Part shown: positions 21,786 through 33,324 of the stretch, in pieces | How positions within the stretch are numbered: position 1 is the first letter of the stretch | Layout: every line of letters starts with the position of its first letter | Assembly: GCF_033807575.1 (NCBI RefSeq) | Contig: NC_084719.1 | Span: 1,054,001 to 1,118,000, forward strand | DNA: 64,000 nt | DNA from: Cydia pomonella | Taxonomy: Eukaryota > Arthropoda > Insecta > Lepidoptera > Tortricidae | Direction: 5' to 3' | Program-made: the position numbers and the translations under genes | Notes under the pieces: model-generated | Told to the model about the DNA's origin: nothing | Databases searched by the model: none | What the model saw: only the letters and a program-made list of their open reading frames with translations

Positions 21786-22195
21786 CCATTAAGTCTAAGG
21801 AGAGACGTTGCCTCCTTGTGTGTGTTCTACCGCTTGTACAATGGGCTGTGCTCTGAAGAATTGTTTGACATGATGCCAACGGCCACTTTCTATCACCGCA
21901 CCGCTCGCCGTCGGCAGGGTGTTCATCCTCATACCCTAGAGCCTAAATGGTCGCGTACTGAGCGGTTTAAGAGGAATTTCCTCCCGCGGACGCTCCGGCT
22001 GTGGAATGAGCTCCCTGCCGAGGTTTTCCCGAGGGTATACAGTATGGGGTTCTTCAAAAAAGGAGTGTACAGGTTTTTAAAGGGTCGGCAACGCGTATGC
22101 AACACATCTGGAGTTGCAGGCGTCCATAGGCTACGGTGACTGCTTACCATCAGGCGGGCCGTATGCTTGTTTGCCACCGACTTGGTTATAAAAAA
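21786..22195 (+). mobile_element. LINE fragment, ORF2 C-terminus and 3' tail
   Basis: The open frame reads RRDVASLCVFYRLYNG, HRTARRRQGVHPHTL, RNFLPRTLRLWNELPAEVFP and FKKGVYRFLKGRQR. This is the C-terminal domain of a Jockey/CR1-type non-LTR reverse transcriptase. The tail follows (GTTGCAGGCGTCCATAGGCT) and ends in an A-run at 22188. Strongly 5'-truncated, as is usual for LINE insertions. Confidence 0.82.
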
Positions 22196-22580
22196 AATTT
22201 GTAATGTTGTAGTTTTGTATAATATAGAACTTCTTCACTCTCTTATTTTTTGGTATTATCTAGCAAAATAAGCAACAATAATTAGTAGGTGCCAGAAATA
22301 GAATATATATATCTCACTTAAATTTCGTGTTATTACAGAATGTTGTTTTAAAATATAACTTTGATTGTATGGGAGCGGCCTTTAGCTGAGAGTTTGTGAG
22401 ACTCTTAATTGACCGTAGCGTTAGCGAAGGTCTCCGTTTTGACTTGAGCATTTTGTTCTCGTATCTCCTGTACAGGTCATTCTTTAACAATTTTGGTTTA
22501 ATTTTGTAACCAGATTCTACAATGAAATTTTTTGGTTGACGGTTTTTGGATTTTTTCAAAATACGGAAATTGACATAAAG

Positions 22581-22612
22581 GACTTAAGCGCCAATAGCGT
22601 CTATGGCGCTTA
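22581..22612. repeat. Perfect 11-bp inverted repeat
   Basis: Arms CTTAAGCGCCA and TGGCGCTTAAG enclose ten bases. It is an isolated hairpin with no known role. Confidence 0.7.
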
Positions 22613-22714
22613 AGACTATCGTAAGTTCACTATGAAAACGACTCAACGAACTAACCCCCTTATTCATAAACGTCTACTAAAGTTAACAAGCCGCTAATAA
22701 TCGTTTGTCCCTTT

Positions 22715-23094
22715 GGGGGCGTCCATTAATCGCGTCATATTGTATAGCCCCCCCTATACAATATGACGAGGGGGTCAGCAAAAAATCACCAATGATCACC
22801 ACAGGGGACGGGGGGGGTATGGACACGTATCACGTGTATTTTTTTTCATCTGTGCTATACTGTATTATAGTCAATAAAATAAAAATAATAGTTTTCCGCC
22901 CTTCAATTAACCAAACTGTCCTTCACGTGTACTTAGGTTCATTTGTTAGAAAACTGTTCTTTAGTTATCGAAAAAAATACACGTCATATTGGATGGGGGG
23001 GGGGGTCCTGAAAATATCACCAAAGATCACCATGGGGGAGGGGGGGGGGTCTAAAACAAGCCAAAAACGTATGACGCGATTAATGGACGCCCCC
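22715..23094. mobile_element. G-rich MITE, 380 bp
   Basis: A 25-bp terminal inverted repeat begins GGGGGCGTCCATTAATCGCG. A TTT duplication flanks it (22712-22714 and 23095-23097), confirmed by the undisrupted arm of the host MITE. Inside are two same-strand motifs, ATCACCA(A)NGATCACCA, each followed by long G-runs. The 161-codon open frame crossing it is not a gene. Confidence 0.85.
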
Positions 23095-23118
23095 TTTCCA
23101 TCATACCAATACCCGTTT

Positions 23119-23284
23119 GACGACCGGTTTGGCCTAGTGGGTAGTGACCCTGCCTACGAAGCTGATGGTCCCGGGTTCAAATCCTGGTAAGGGCATTTAT
23201 TCGTGTGATGAGCATGGATATTTGTTCCTGAGTCATGGGTGTTTTCTATGTATTAGAGTATTTATACATATTTATATATTATAT
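23119..23284 (+). mobile_element. SINE family A copy 4, 5' part
   Basis: The head GACGACCGGTTTGGCCTAGT, B box and body up to the AT-rich middle. The element is interrupted at 23284 and resumes at 25949-26036, where the 3' part (CGTTGTCTAAGTACCCTCAA onward) continues in register. Confidence 0.92.
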
Positions 23285-25948
23285 CTGTGCCCCTAGTGAA
23301 AAGGGGTACAAGTCCGATTTTGGCTAAATTGAGTTATATATACCAAAATGTTTAAAAAAATAAAACGCGTCTGTTGGTGTAAATGGATCTTAGTTACCCC
23401 AACGATTAACAAAGTTACGAACGTGCAAAATGATATAACTGACCCAAATTAACTCAGTATGGCGGGTATATGTTAACATATATTATTGTTAACAAAAAAA
23501 GCATATAATTATTTTGTGACGAAAGGTATGAGTGTCGATATGTTTCACGAGTTTGTTTTTTTTTTGTGTGTAATGCTATACCTATTTTTATCTCTTTTGA
23601 GAATTCTCGATGGCACAGGATCGAAGTCTACTTAAATTAGTTTACACTAAAAAAGTGATATTAATAATAGAACAAGTTGACTTAAATCCATATTTACGAC
23701 TTAATTTTAAAAACCGTTTGTACAAGTTGACTTATACCGTCTAAAGTCAGTAAAATTTACGTGTAAAAACGATACAAATTTAAGCGCGATGCCCCCGCGC
23801 ACGCCCACGGGCCGCGCTGTCGCCTGTGCGCAGTGATGAGAGGAGGACGTGCTTACGCCGCTTGCGAGCCACAGAGGCGACATTTTATACGCGTGAGCTA
23901 TATCCCTTTTCACGTATTTTTTAAAGTTTCTTCTGGCAATAATACCGTAACATTTTAGGATTTAGATTTACATCTACCCTTTTACACCAAGCAAGTTTAG
24001 ACTTAAATTAAGTTGGTAACGTTTAATCATAAAAACTGTGTACGATTGATTTCTATGATTATGGAATGAAATTTAATGTTTGTATGGCCAGTTACCTTAC
24101 TTAGCTATAGACAGGGTCCTATAAAGCCATTTTGTATTAGTTTTAACAATAAATAGGTACCTATAATGACTTATACGACTTTGTGCTTCACTCGCTACTG
24201 TGCAATATCAAAATATTATGGTTGTCGGTCGAATGTATGTACGTTTGTCCGCTTGCGTCCCGTCCGAGGCTTAAATGCACTGTACGCCGAGGTACACAAC
24301 AAAAGGCCGTACGTACTTTTACCGTGTTTGTGCTCATTGCGTCTATAAAAAAAAACCTACATTCGATTTGGGCTCAGGTGCTAAGGCCTGCACTTTAAAA
24401 ATGGTTTTAGTATCTACTACGTATTATGGTTGTCTAATTGTTTGGTAAGGTGTATTCGGGTAATTTCAGAAATTGGTTGATCCCGAAAATCATTAAAAAA
24501 TCACTCATATTCTGTTGCAATATCCTATTCGGAATTATCCTCCACTATTTTAGTGTTTTTTTACAGAATAACTTGAATGCACCTTACACCTTACAGCCTA
24601 CATATTTTAATAAATGAGGAGTTAGTCATGTCATAGTTGTAGAATTGATAAGGTGGTAAAAAAACAATATGTTGGATAATATAAAAATCTAAATGGCGCC
24701 AAAATCCATGTATTTAAAATATTTTTAATAAATACATTACAATAAATGTTGTCCTTCACCTAAATGTAATGAAAAGTGGTTACAGAAATATAAAAAAAAA
24801 ATGTGTGAACGTACTAAATTTTGAATGATAAATGATAAAAATATCCTTAAATATTTTCCAGAATTTCAAAACCGACGCCGTACTTAAAGTTAGGAGCTGT
24901 ATTTTATAAACGCCAACTATGGATATTTAACCTAACCATAAGGAATTGCATCACTAATAAATCATACTCGTATTGCTTTATGTGGCATGAAGGTATAGCT
25001 GGTAGGGGAGGCAATGAAATTGCATCTTAAGTTAACAATTTCATTCTTAATCATGTTCCTGATGGTGTAAAACATAATATTTTACTCGGACTCTTGTTAT
25101 GGCCAAAACAAAAACTTTTATATGGTATGGTATGTCCAGGTACAAAAAAGTTGTGGGTTATTGTTTGCAGGCTAGGATGGTTACGTATCGCGAGAAGATG
25201 TCATGTATCTTTTTTTTTGTACCTGGATATAGTCATATGGAGTGTGATGTAGATCATGCACTTATAGAGACGGAAAAAAATAAAACCCATTAAAGAATGC
25301 TCAATTGATTTGTTACATATGTCTTTGAGTATTATATTGTTTCGTTTTCTGTAGACTGCTGGTGTAAGTATTTTTGTATTTTCTTAATAAAACTTACAAA
25401 AAAACACGACTTTTCTTTCATAATTTTGCGTGAAAATTCGATACAACTTTCAAAAAGCATCAGTACAAATCTATTTACATCCGTTTACACTTGAGTGATA
25501 TTCTGTACAAAAAGGTAAAAGTCAGTATTTTCATAATTAGTCAAGAATTAGACATGCGAAACAAAAGGCATAAACCAGACATTTAAAGTAATCTTGGGAA
25601 GTTTATTTAAAATATTGCCACGTAAAAAGTTATTTCATAAATATTGAAATGTATATTTTTATTCACCAATTTAAGAAATATGTGAAAAGAGATACATGTT
25701 AATTTATACTTTTGAAATGCATTGATCGCAATGGATACATGTCAATTTTTTTTTAAACCGTTATATTTATACAAAAACTAATAATACAACATGAAAGCGA
25801 GTATTTTATTTGCTTAAACTGCATTTAAAGTTATTTAGTATTTTTTACCATTACGACACAGTAAGCTCTAATTTATTCTCCAACGGTTATTTTGCTCTCC
25901 TGTAAAGTAGCATTTTTCGACTTGTACCCCTTTTCACTAGGGGCACAG
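23285..25948. mobile_element. 2.66-kb element with 30-bp terminal inverted repeats
   Basis: It starts CTGTGCCCCTAGTGAAAAGG and ends with the exact reverse complement over 30 bases. It is inserted into a SINE, which marks both boundaries. The flank is alternating AT, so the target duplication could be TA or ATAT. Inside is a GC-rich stretch at 23785-23890, and ACAAGTTGACTTA occurs twice. I found no convincing transposase frame, so it is probably non-autonomous. Superfamily not assigned. Confidence 0.88.
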
Positions 25949-26036
25949 ATATATATCGTTGTCTAAGTACCCTCAATACAAGCCTTATTGAGCTTACTGT
26001 GGGACTTAGTCAATTTGTGTAATAATGTCCTATAAG
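25949..26036 (+). mobile_element. SINE family A copy 4, 3' part
   Basis: The remaining 3' half of the SINE split by the preceding element, ending GTCCTATAAG before an A-run. Confidence 0.9.
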
Positions 26037-26113
26037 TAAAAAAAAAAAGAAAAGAATACGTCGGAAAGGGACAAATGATTATTAGCGGCTTGTCATCTTT
26101 AGTAGATATTCTT

Positions 26114-26425
26114 GAATCACCGCACCTCCCGCCAAAGAAACAAAGTTCATCCTCACTTTCTCGACACGTGGCAAACCAAAAACAAGCGGGCATCTCGCTC
26201 GTTTTTTCCCAGAACGTGCAAGTTGTGGAATGAACTACCTTCTGAGGTGTTTCCCTTGCGCTATGGCATGGGGTTCTTCAAGAAGCAGGTTTTTAGGGTT
26301 CTCGAAGGTTGGCAACGCATAAGTGGCTCCTCCGATGTTGCTTATAATATGTCCATGGGCGGCGATGACTGCTTCCCATCAGGCGGCTCGTCTGCTCGCT
26401 TGCAGCCTATTACATAAAAAAAAAA
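26114..26425 (+). mobile_element. LINE fragment, ORF2 C-terminus
   Basis: The frame shows HRTSRQRNKVHPHFLDTW, FFPRTCKLWNELPSEVFP and GMGFFKKQVFRVLEGWQR, then a tail with GACTGCTTCCCATCAGGCGG and an A-run. Same general type as the fragment at 21786 but a different subfamily. Confidence 0.78.
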
Positions 26426-27039
26426 AACATGGTGTTCGTATTTTTCACTTTTACATTTTCTAAGCTTAACGCGTCGTTTTCTAGTCTACAGCTCACAGAG
26501 TTGAGTGAGAAATTGTTCTATTCTTAAAATGGTCAAATATCATAAATTCGATCCGCTAAGCTGCGGGAAGCTGCCGAGCCATGCATACAAATGCATGGCA
26601 AGATAACCATTTTTCTCCTGCGCTTACAGACCACCAACACTTAGATAGGGCATGTATAAACTAGGGCAGGTGTCGGTAGAATTTTGGGTTAAATGTCATA
26701 GCCCAGTTTTTGAGGCAAAAACATACCAGTGCTAGTGTTTTATTATATTAACGAAAAAAATTTTTTTTTTAAATATTGACTCAAGTGTTATCGATATCAA
26801 TAGAGAGCAATTTCTAAATCATTATAAAATACGTAATTTGTCCTTGAAGTAACATTATTAATTTAAAGTGTATTCTTTTATTATCCTTTTGAAAACCTCT
26901 TTGATAAATTCTAATTGCAACTGTAAATATCTGATCCGACATTATCATAAGTCAGTGAAAAAAAAAAAACATCGAATAATAATGTAGTTAATTTTAATGT
27001 AATATCGATTATAATATTTAAAAATTACATAAAAGTACT

Positions 27040-27380
27040 GTCTTATCATCATTCACTTGCCCTTATCCCATTCACTTGGGGTCGGAGCAGCATGTGTTTT
27101 TCTTACATACCTCTCTGTAGCCCTCATACCGATATCTTCTCTCACACCGGTCCATCGACCTTTTCTTCGGTTTTTCTTGCCTCATACCTCCTTCCAAAAT
27201 CATTAGTAATACCTTTCTCGTCACATGACTTTCATCCCTCCGCATCACATACTACGCTAGGCGATTCGTTTATATATCCATTCTCGTCACGCCATACATC
27301 CATCTTAATATTCTCGTCTCCGCTACATGATATCTCTTTTCATCCATCACCTTCACGTCACCACATAACAGTACTGTCTA
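27040..27380 (+). repeat. Probable dispersed repeat (TTGGGGTCGG type)
   Basis: Begins CTTATCCCATTCACTTGGGG and continues CT-rich, with TACATACCTCTCTG. It looks like a common lepidopteran interspersed repeat, an identification from memory only. The 183-codon frame over it shows no protein family. Confidence 0.45.
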
Positions 27381-28090
27381 ATGTCATAATTTTATCGACA
27401 CCGTGTATCAAAGTTTCACTTGTCCTCGCAAACGTCAAATCAAATTGCACCCGTCTAAGGTGTCTAGTTGGAGGTGGTCTAACACACTGCAAACCACGTG
27501 CAACACACGCTAAGTACATGCATATAGCCTGTTTAACTTTATTGTGGTTCCCACGAGTCACGTTTACAAGAAAACATACTTTTGAGCGATGTATTACATT
27601 TTTGAGCGACGTTCTTTTGTTCAATTTGTTTTCCACAAATTAAATAATAAAAGTGAACCTTTTTACATAAAAATAAATTAAAACGCGTTAAAAAGGTTCT
27701 AAATATTGCTTGGCTAAAGGAAATGAAAAAAAAAGAAAGTTTATGGTAACTGAATAGCTTAATTTTTTTTTGTTCTTGCTAGATTTTATATATAGGTACC
27801 GTGTTTTTATTGAATTCCGTTAACTGCGGGGTATGGGTAAGTATGATTAAAGAAACTAAATGGCATACAAATTTTCAAAAAAAAAACAATGTTTTTATTT
27901 TATTTTTATACAAAGTAATTAAATCTTGCATATATTATAGCGTTGTTATAACACGGGCATTACATTTAATTCAACCAAACAATTGAAAACTGTGACATAT
28001 CAGTGTGATTTCGAACATTGATCGTCCGAGATAGTACTTAGCTTTAGTTGCAAATTAATAAACTCGTACTAAACACTACCTAATCAATAT

Positions 28091-28148
28091 GTAAACAGGC
28101 CCTAAGGCAAGTGTACACGCTCGTACACTTGCCTTAGGGCCTGTTTAC
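28091..28148. repeat. Perfect 26-bp hairpin with loop ACGCTC
   Basis: The left arm 28091-28116 (starts GTAAACAGGCCC) is exactly complementary to 28123-28148. The six bases between, 28117-28122, are ACGCTC, the same loop as in array B ten kilobases away, although the stem is unrelated. Confidence 0.95.
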
Positions 28149-28779
28149 CCGCAAGGGCCTTACAAGAAAAAAAAAATTGATTATCTCCGAAATGGAGTTA
28201 ATTAGAATATCGGTGTCTTTGAGAAAGTGACTTTATTTAACCTCAGGAATGCACCCTTGAAATTAACGGAAATAAAGACACGGTGTATTTATATAATAAG
28301 CAATAAAACTCTTTCATACCACATAAACAAAACAGGGGCCTGTAATAAAAACCAAATGAGCATCGTTAACTAAATCATTCAGACCCCCGAAACGAAACAG
28401 ATAGCATCGCGGTAAAGTCGGGTCTACGCCGTTAATTAACTGCAGAACCAACACAAACATTTAATAGTTTAATGAAAAATAAACAGCGGGCCGCGGGCCA
28501 ATCTCGACGAAAAACCGGGAATGTTTTGGCCAAACTATCAGGTCTATTCGAACATCCACCTGGCATAAAACTGATATTTGAGTCATATTGGAATCATACC
28601 TATTAGCTGCCATTCGCGTGGCCGACTCGCTCGCATTAATACATGTGCGGACAAGTCAAACGAAATGGACGCGCGAATTGGAATTGGCCTGTTTGGTTGT
28701 GGAAACAAGTATATCCATACCGAAAACCACACGCGCGTATCGCACTATTTAGTTGATTTCTACATCATTTTAAATGTAA

Positions 28780-28950
28780 AAATTGCAACCGACTGCATTA
28801 CTGCCGCAATTGTCAAATTTAATATAAATTTCTTGAAAAAATGGGCATATTTGCCGTTTTCTGCCGCAAAGCAGTGGGCTGTATTGCACCGCGACATTCC
28901 TGCAGCAACCATGCAGTTGTCAGTAATGTCGCGCTGCAATATTATATAGA
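28780..28950. repeat. GCATTACTGC-type dispersed repeat
   Basis: Starts GCAACCGACTGCATTACTGC and ends ATGTCGCGCTGCAATATT. It shares segments with 8436-8515, 10718-10835 and 43893-43940. Probably a DNA-element derivative. Confidence 0.6.
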
Positions 28951-29049
28951 TTTCAGCTGCCAAATATCAGATCTATCATACACTAACATATAAACAAACA
29001 CTCGTACACACGCAGCTTAGGAATAATTAACCATACAGGTTCTAAGTTA

Positions 29050-29445
29050 CAGGGCCTTGAGCATCGCCGTCGAGTCGCTAGCCTATCGGTGTTCTATCGG
29101 ATACATTTCGGGGAGTTTGCACAGGAACTGCACGACCTGATGCCACCTTCCCCTTCCCCATCTTCGGAGATCCTAGCGTGGGGAACGAATGCACCCTTTA
29201 GTGGTAAACGTTCTATTTGTTCGCACGAAACGGTTTGCCTCCTCTTTTCTGGTACGGACGGCTATAGAATGGAATGCGCTCCCGCCATCTGATTTCTCTG
29301 ATAAATATGACCTCGGTCTCTTTAAAGCAAGAGTGAATAGGTTACTACTGAACCGGTGAGATCTATCTTAGGCCCTGTCTTTACTTTCCATCAGGTTTGT
29401 CTAGTCTAGGTCCAATCGCCGATCAGTTTATAATAATAAAAAAAT
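29050..29445 (+). mobile_element. LINE 3' remnant
   Basis: It carries decayed coding traces (RRVASLSVFYR-like, then LHDLMPP), a later frame-shifted TAIEWNALPPS stretch, and an A-rich end at 29440. It resembles the C-terminus of a CR1/Jockey-like ORF2 with frameshifts. Confidence 0.6.
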
Positions 29446-30138
29446 AAGATATACCTATCAGTAAGTTTCATTGTAACTCTCTGTACAATTTGTACATCAA
29501 TATATAGATTAAGAAACTAGTATAACGAAACTGGGTTCTGTAACACAGGGTTTCTTAGCTCAGTACCAAAGGTCGTGATTAACTGTAAGTTAAAATTTAT
29601 GCGATAAACTTTTTTCATCTTTCATTTTCATTTTGTCACACAGTGAAACTTCTGTACAAATTATTTGTTCTATATTGGCCTGCCGTTGGTCGATAAACCA
29701 GATTTGAGGAATTTTTGTTTACCGCAAACATGCGATAACAATTCCAAGTTCCTATAACACTTAAACTTATCTACAAATATGAACCTTAACTCCGTGCAGC
29801 ATGGTCAGTATTTAAACACATTGTAGGCCAATATAATAGATTTAGGAAGCAATAAGTTTCCCGTTGTTCGCGTTTTCTACTTGAATGGCTTGAGCACGAT
29901 TTCCAAGTTTGTGGTTTGGGAAATTCAAGGGTATTTGTGCGACAGAAACAAAGGCTCGTTGTATTTTATCTGACGTAAATATTTTGAAAATATTTAGATA
30001 TTACTTAATTAGTTCATAATCTATCCATGTGATCTGCTTTGAGATTACAAATACAAGGGGTAACAAAAATAGTGGGGATCCGTTCGGTTTCATGTTCTGA
30101 TCAGGATTTTTTTTTTTTGAAAATACCTATATATGGAC

Positions 30139-30447
30139 AGCGGTGGTGGCCGAGTGGATATGACGTCCGACTTTCAATCCGGAGGTCGCGGGTTCAAATC
30201 CTGGCTCGTACCAATGAGTTTTTCGGAACTTATGTACGAAATATCATTTGATATTTACCACTAGCTTTTCGGTGAAGGAAAACATCGTGAGGAAACCTGC
30301 ATACATCTGCGAAGAAATTCAAAGGTGTATGTGAAGTCCCCAATCCGCATTGGGCTAGCGTGGGGACTATAGCCCGAGCCCTCTCACATATGAGAGGAGG
30401 CCTGTGCCCAGCAGTGGGACGTATATAGGCTGAATTATTATTATATA
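30139..30447 (+). mobile_element. tRNA-derived SINE, family B copy 1
   Basis: Head GGTGGTGGCCGAGTGGATAT, B box GGTTCAAATCC, then TTTCGGAACTTATGTACGAA, ATTTACCACTAGCTTTTCGG and TGCCCAGCAGTGGGACGTAT, with a (TTA)n tail. The most complete copy of this family here. Confidence 0.88.
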
Positions 30448-30806
30448 TGTATACATACAAAATGAGACTTAACGCAAACGCGTACGTTACGTCTCGCTAT
30501 CGAATAAATTCACACTAGGGGTTCTGTATACATATATATTTTTAATATTGTTTCGTCGGAATTTCAGGATTGTTTTATTATGAAAAATCATTCTACACCT
30601 TCATCCTTCCAGGGAAAATGACTCAGCGTTGACAAAACACCCTGTTTACTCACACGACACAAACCGCCACGGAAAGTGATATTTACTTAACGCATAGTAA
30701 AGCTATTTCAATATTAGATCGTCATGGCAGCATGATGGATGGTGGGATCACGCCTGAATAAGTCAGGCAGATGACGGGCCCGACTATTGCCTATAGACTC
30801 CGTATT

Positions 30807-31035
30807 AAAAAATAAATATTATAGGACATTATTATACAAATTGACTAAGTCCCACAGTAAGCTCATTAAGGCTTGTGTTAAAGGTACTTAGACAACGTTA
30901 TATATAAAATTTAAATAGATAGAAAATACCCATGACTCAGGGACAAATATCCGTGCTCACCACACGAATAAATTCTTTTACCAGGATTTGATCCCAGGAC
31001 CCTCGGCTTCATACCCACTAGGCCAGACCGGTCGC
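30807..31035 (-). mobile_element. tRNA-derived SINE, family A copy 5
   Basis: A minus-strand copy with a short deletion in the head region. Confidence 0.87.
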
Positions 31036-31887
31036 CACTTTCAATGTCATTACGAAAACACTTTCAATTTCACTTTATTTTTGGAACGAAGTAACAATAC
31101 ATGCAACTCAATCATGAGTACGATGACCTAGATAGGGTGCAATAAAAATAGTTGGTGTTTTTAATGAGAACTAGAATGATAACTCAATTTTTGTTATTAT
31201 CATTTTTTTCGGTGGTGGCCAAGTGACGGCCTTAATATTCATTTATATTTACAGATGGTTTTTTTAGGTTACCAATCTCATCTGAAAAGAAAAACACAGT
31301 AAGAAATTAAATTTTGGGAAATAACTCTATCACTACACATTACACGTAATGATAAGAATTTTAGAAGAACGAACAATGGCGTAGTTATTTCTCGTGCTAA
31401 TAAGTTGTACCATATACTTTAAACTTAGACATACCCTGATCTACCTATCGAACTAAATTTTGGTTAATTGTAATGCACATGGCAAAATGAGCGTTTACAT
31501 TCTAAATTACTATGGCCGTTTCGTTTCGCGACCACGAGTCGTCTTTAACGCGCCATCTACCAGGTGTATGCTCTGTATGAATGAATGTGAAAATGACGGA
31601 AACCCTGAAAGTTGTATGTTGTTATTGCTTACCGCCTACGGACGAACTCAATGTACATGATCTCTTCTATATAACCTTCTGGATTTTTCTTAATAAGCAA
31701 ATCCATAATCCATACATTGATTAACTACATCATAGTTAACATTTACTGATATACATATAAAAATATTTTAGAATATACACATTGTTCAATTTATTAATAA
31801 TGGGAATGAATAATGGTAGAAATAAATAACAGTAATATAGAAATGTAAAATACTTTTTTTTAATTGAGTTGTAATTGGTTTTTTTAT

Positions 31888-32175
31888 ACTACGTCGGTGG
31901 CAACCAAACATACGGCCCGACTAATGGTAAACAGTCTCCGTAGCCTATGTATGCCTGCAACTCCAGAGGTTAAATGCGCGTTGCCGACCCTAACACTCCG
32001 TATCCTTTTTGAGCTCTGGCAACCTTACTCACCGGCTAGAACACAAAACTCACAAGGTCTAGTTAAGTCTACTTCCCCAGTTGGGCTCTGATCTATATCT
32101 GGGATCACATCCACTGTGCTGTGCCCTACAACACAAAGCGAGATGACATTATTTACAATATCCATTGTTCTATTT
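31888..32175 (-). mobile_element. Non-LTR retrotransposon 3' tail fragment
   Basis: Diverged relative of 13697-14062, sharing the GCACAGCACAGTGGATGTGA-type segment and the tail with CTGGAGTTGCAGGCATACAT. Confidence 0.7.
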
Positions 32176-32763
32176 TGGCCGCAGTTTAAGGACGTCCATT
32201 GTATTCGTAGACATAGAGTTGATAATCAGTGGAACCTCAAAACGGTTGTACTGACTTTTTACAAAAATATTTTTTTTTTTTAAGTACCGTATTTTTCAAT
32301 TAAAATTTTCTAATTCAGTAACATTGCCTTTTCGACGTGATTGAAGTGAATTAGCTTAAAAGAAGTCTTTTATGATAATAATGATAACTCAACTCAAAAA
32401 TTCACTGAAACAAAGTAAAAAAGTGTCAGTACCGCAGTCATAACGCGAATAAGCTTCAAGTTACGACTTCATAAAATTTTCATTGATCGCTGAAATGACA
32501 CCGCACCGTTTCAATATTCGAGTCTTCGATAGGTAATAAAACGTACCGCTAGAGCCCCCGCGGGAGTTTGCATACGTCTTCTGCACGATTCTAGTCTTCT
32601 TTATTTTGGTTCCACGTTTTTAACAGTTGAGCAAAAAGTGCATTTTATTCTAATGCTATAATAACATCTTATATAGCAGTTACACTGTAATATAACCTCA
32701 AAAACTCTCGCGTTTTGAACACATTAAATAACATGTATAAACTACATGTAACTTAATATAGAG

Positions 32764-32847
32764 TCTATAGCGAATTTATTTTATAAGTGAAACCTTTGTC
32801 GAAACGTCGCTGAATAAAGGTAATAAAATCAATTCGCTATAGAGCCG
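32764..32847. repeat. Short inverted-repeat element
   Basis: About 22-bp imperfect arms (TCTATAGCGAATT and its reverse) 84 bases end to end. Possibly a tiny MITE. Confidence 0.5.
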
Positions 32848-33324
32848 TAATGACAATGACAAATGTAATTTAATATGAGTGACACTTTCATTCATTCATT
32901 CTAATAAAATTATGGCTTCATTCCAGTGGGAGTATTTCGCCAGTATCAAGCTGTTAGGAGCTTTAAGTTTAAATACGACTAAAATTGTAGGTACGGTTAG
33001 TACAAAACAGTGTGCGGTGATTTTATTAGCTCTTGTAAAGCGATACCTACCGGCCGTTGACTCCAAAATGGTGGTTAAACGCGTTTCAAGATTGATTCTC
33101 TATTCACTGCACAGTACAGAATTAGTTTACTGTATACTAAGCTATCGATATAAGAATAAGAATAAGAATAAGAATAATATTTATTTCAAGAATTTGGCAT
33201 TACAAGACCAGCAGTACATTGATCCCCACACTAGGCTCAGCCTGTCACGTGGGAATCTCAGAGAAGTATCGAAATGGTGCGGTTCTCATTTTAACAGAAT
33301 ACATTATTGTTAAAGCTAAATTAA

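Larger units (their letters stand above)
22660..26113. mobile_element. Old MITE split by nested insertions
   Basis: Outer inverted arms are 22660-22714 and 26059-26113. Both read TCTACTAAAG, ACAAGCCGCTAATAATC and TTTGTCCCTTT from the outside in. Between them lie a G-rich MITE (22715-23094), a residue of original sequence (23095-23118), and a SINE that is itself split by a 2.66-kb element. Removing the G-rich MITE with one TTT copy restores TGTCCCTTTCC, exactly as in the right arm. Confidence 0.78.

Noticed and set aside
22705..23190. 161-codon open frame
   Set aside because: It runs through the G-rich MITE and into a SINE head; no protein family features.
27092..27643. 183-codon open frame rich in Ser, Pro and Phe
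   Set aside because: Lies on a CT-rich interspersed repeat with an overlapping minus-strand frame; no conserved domain.
32879..33313. 144-codon open frame
   Set aside because: Crosses an (AAGAAT)n tract and LINE-tail-like sequence; no recognisable domain or codon pattern.
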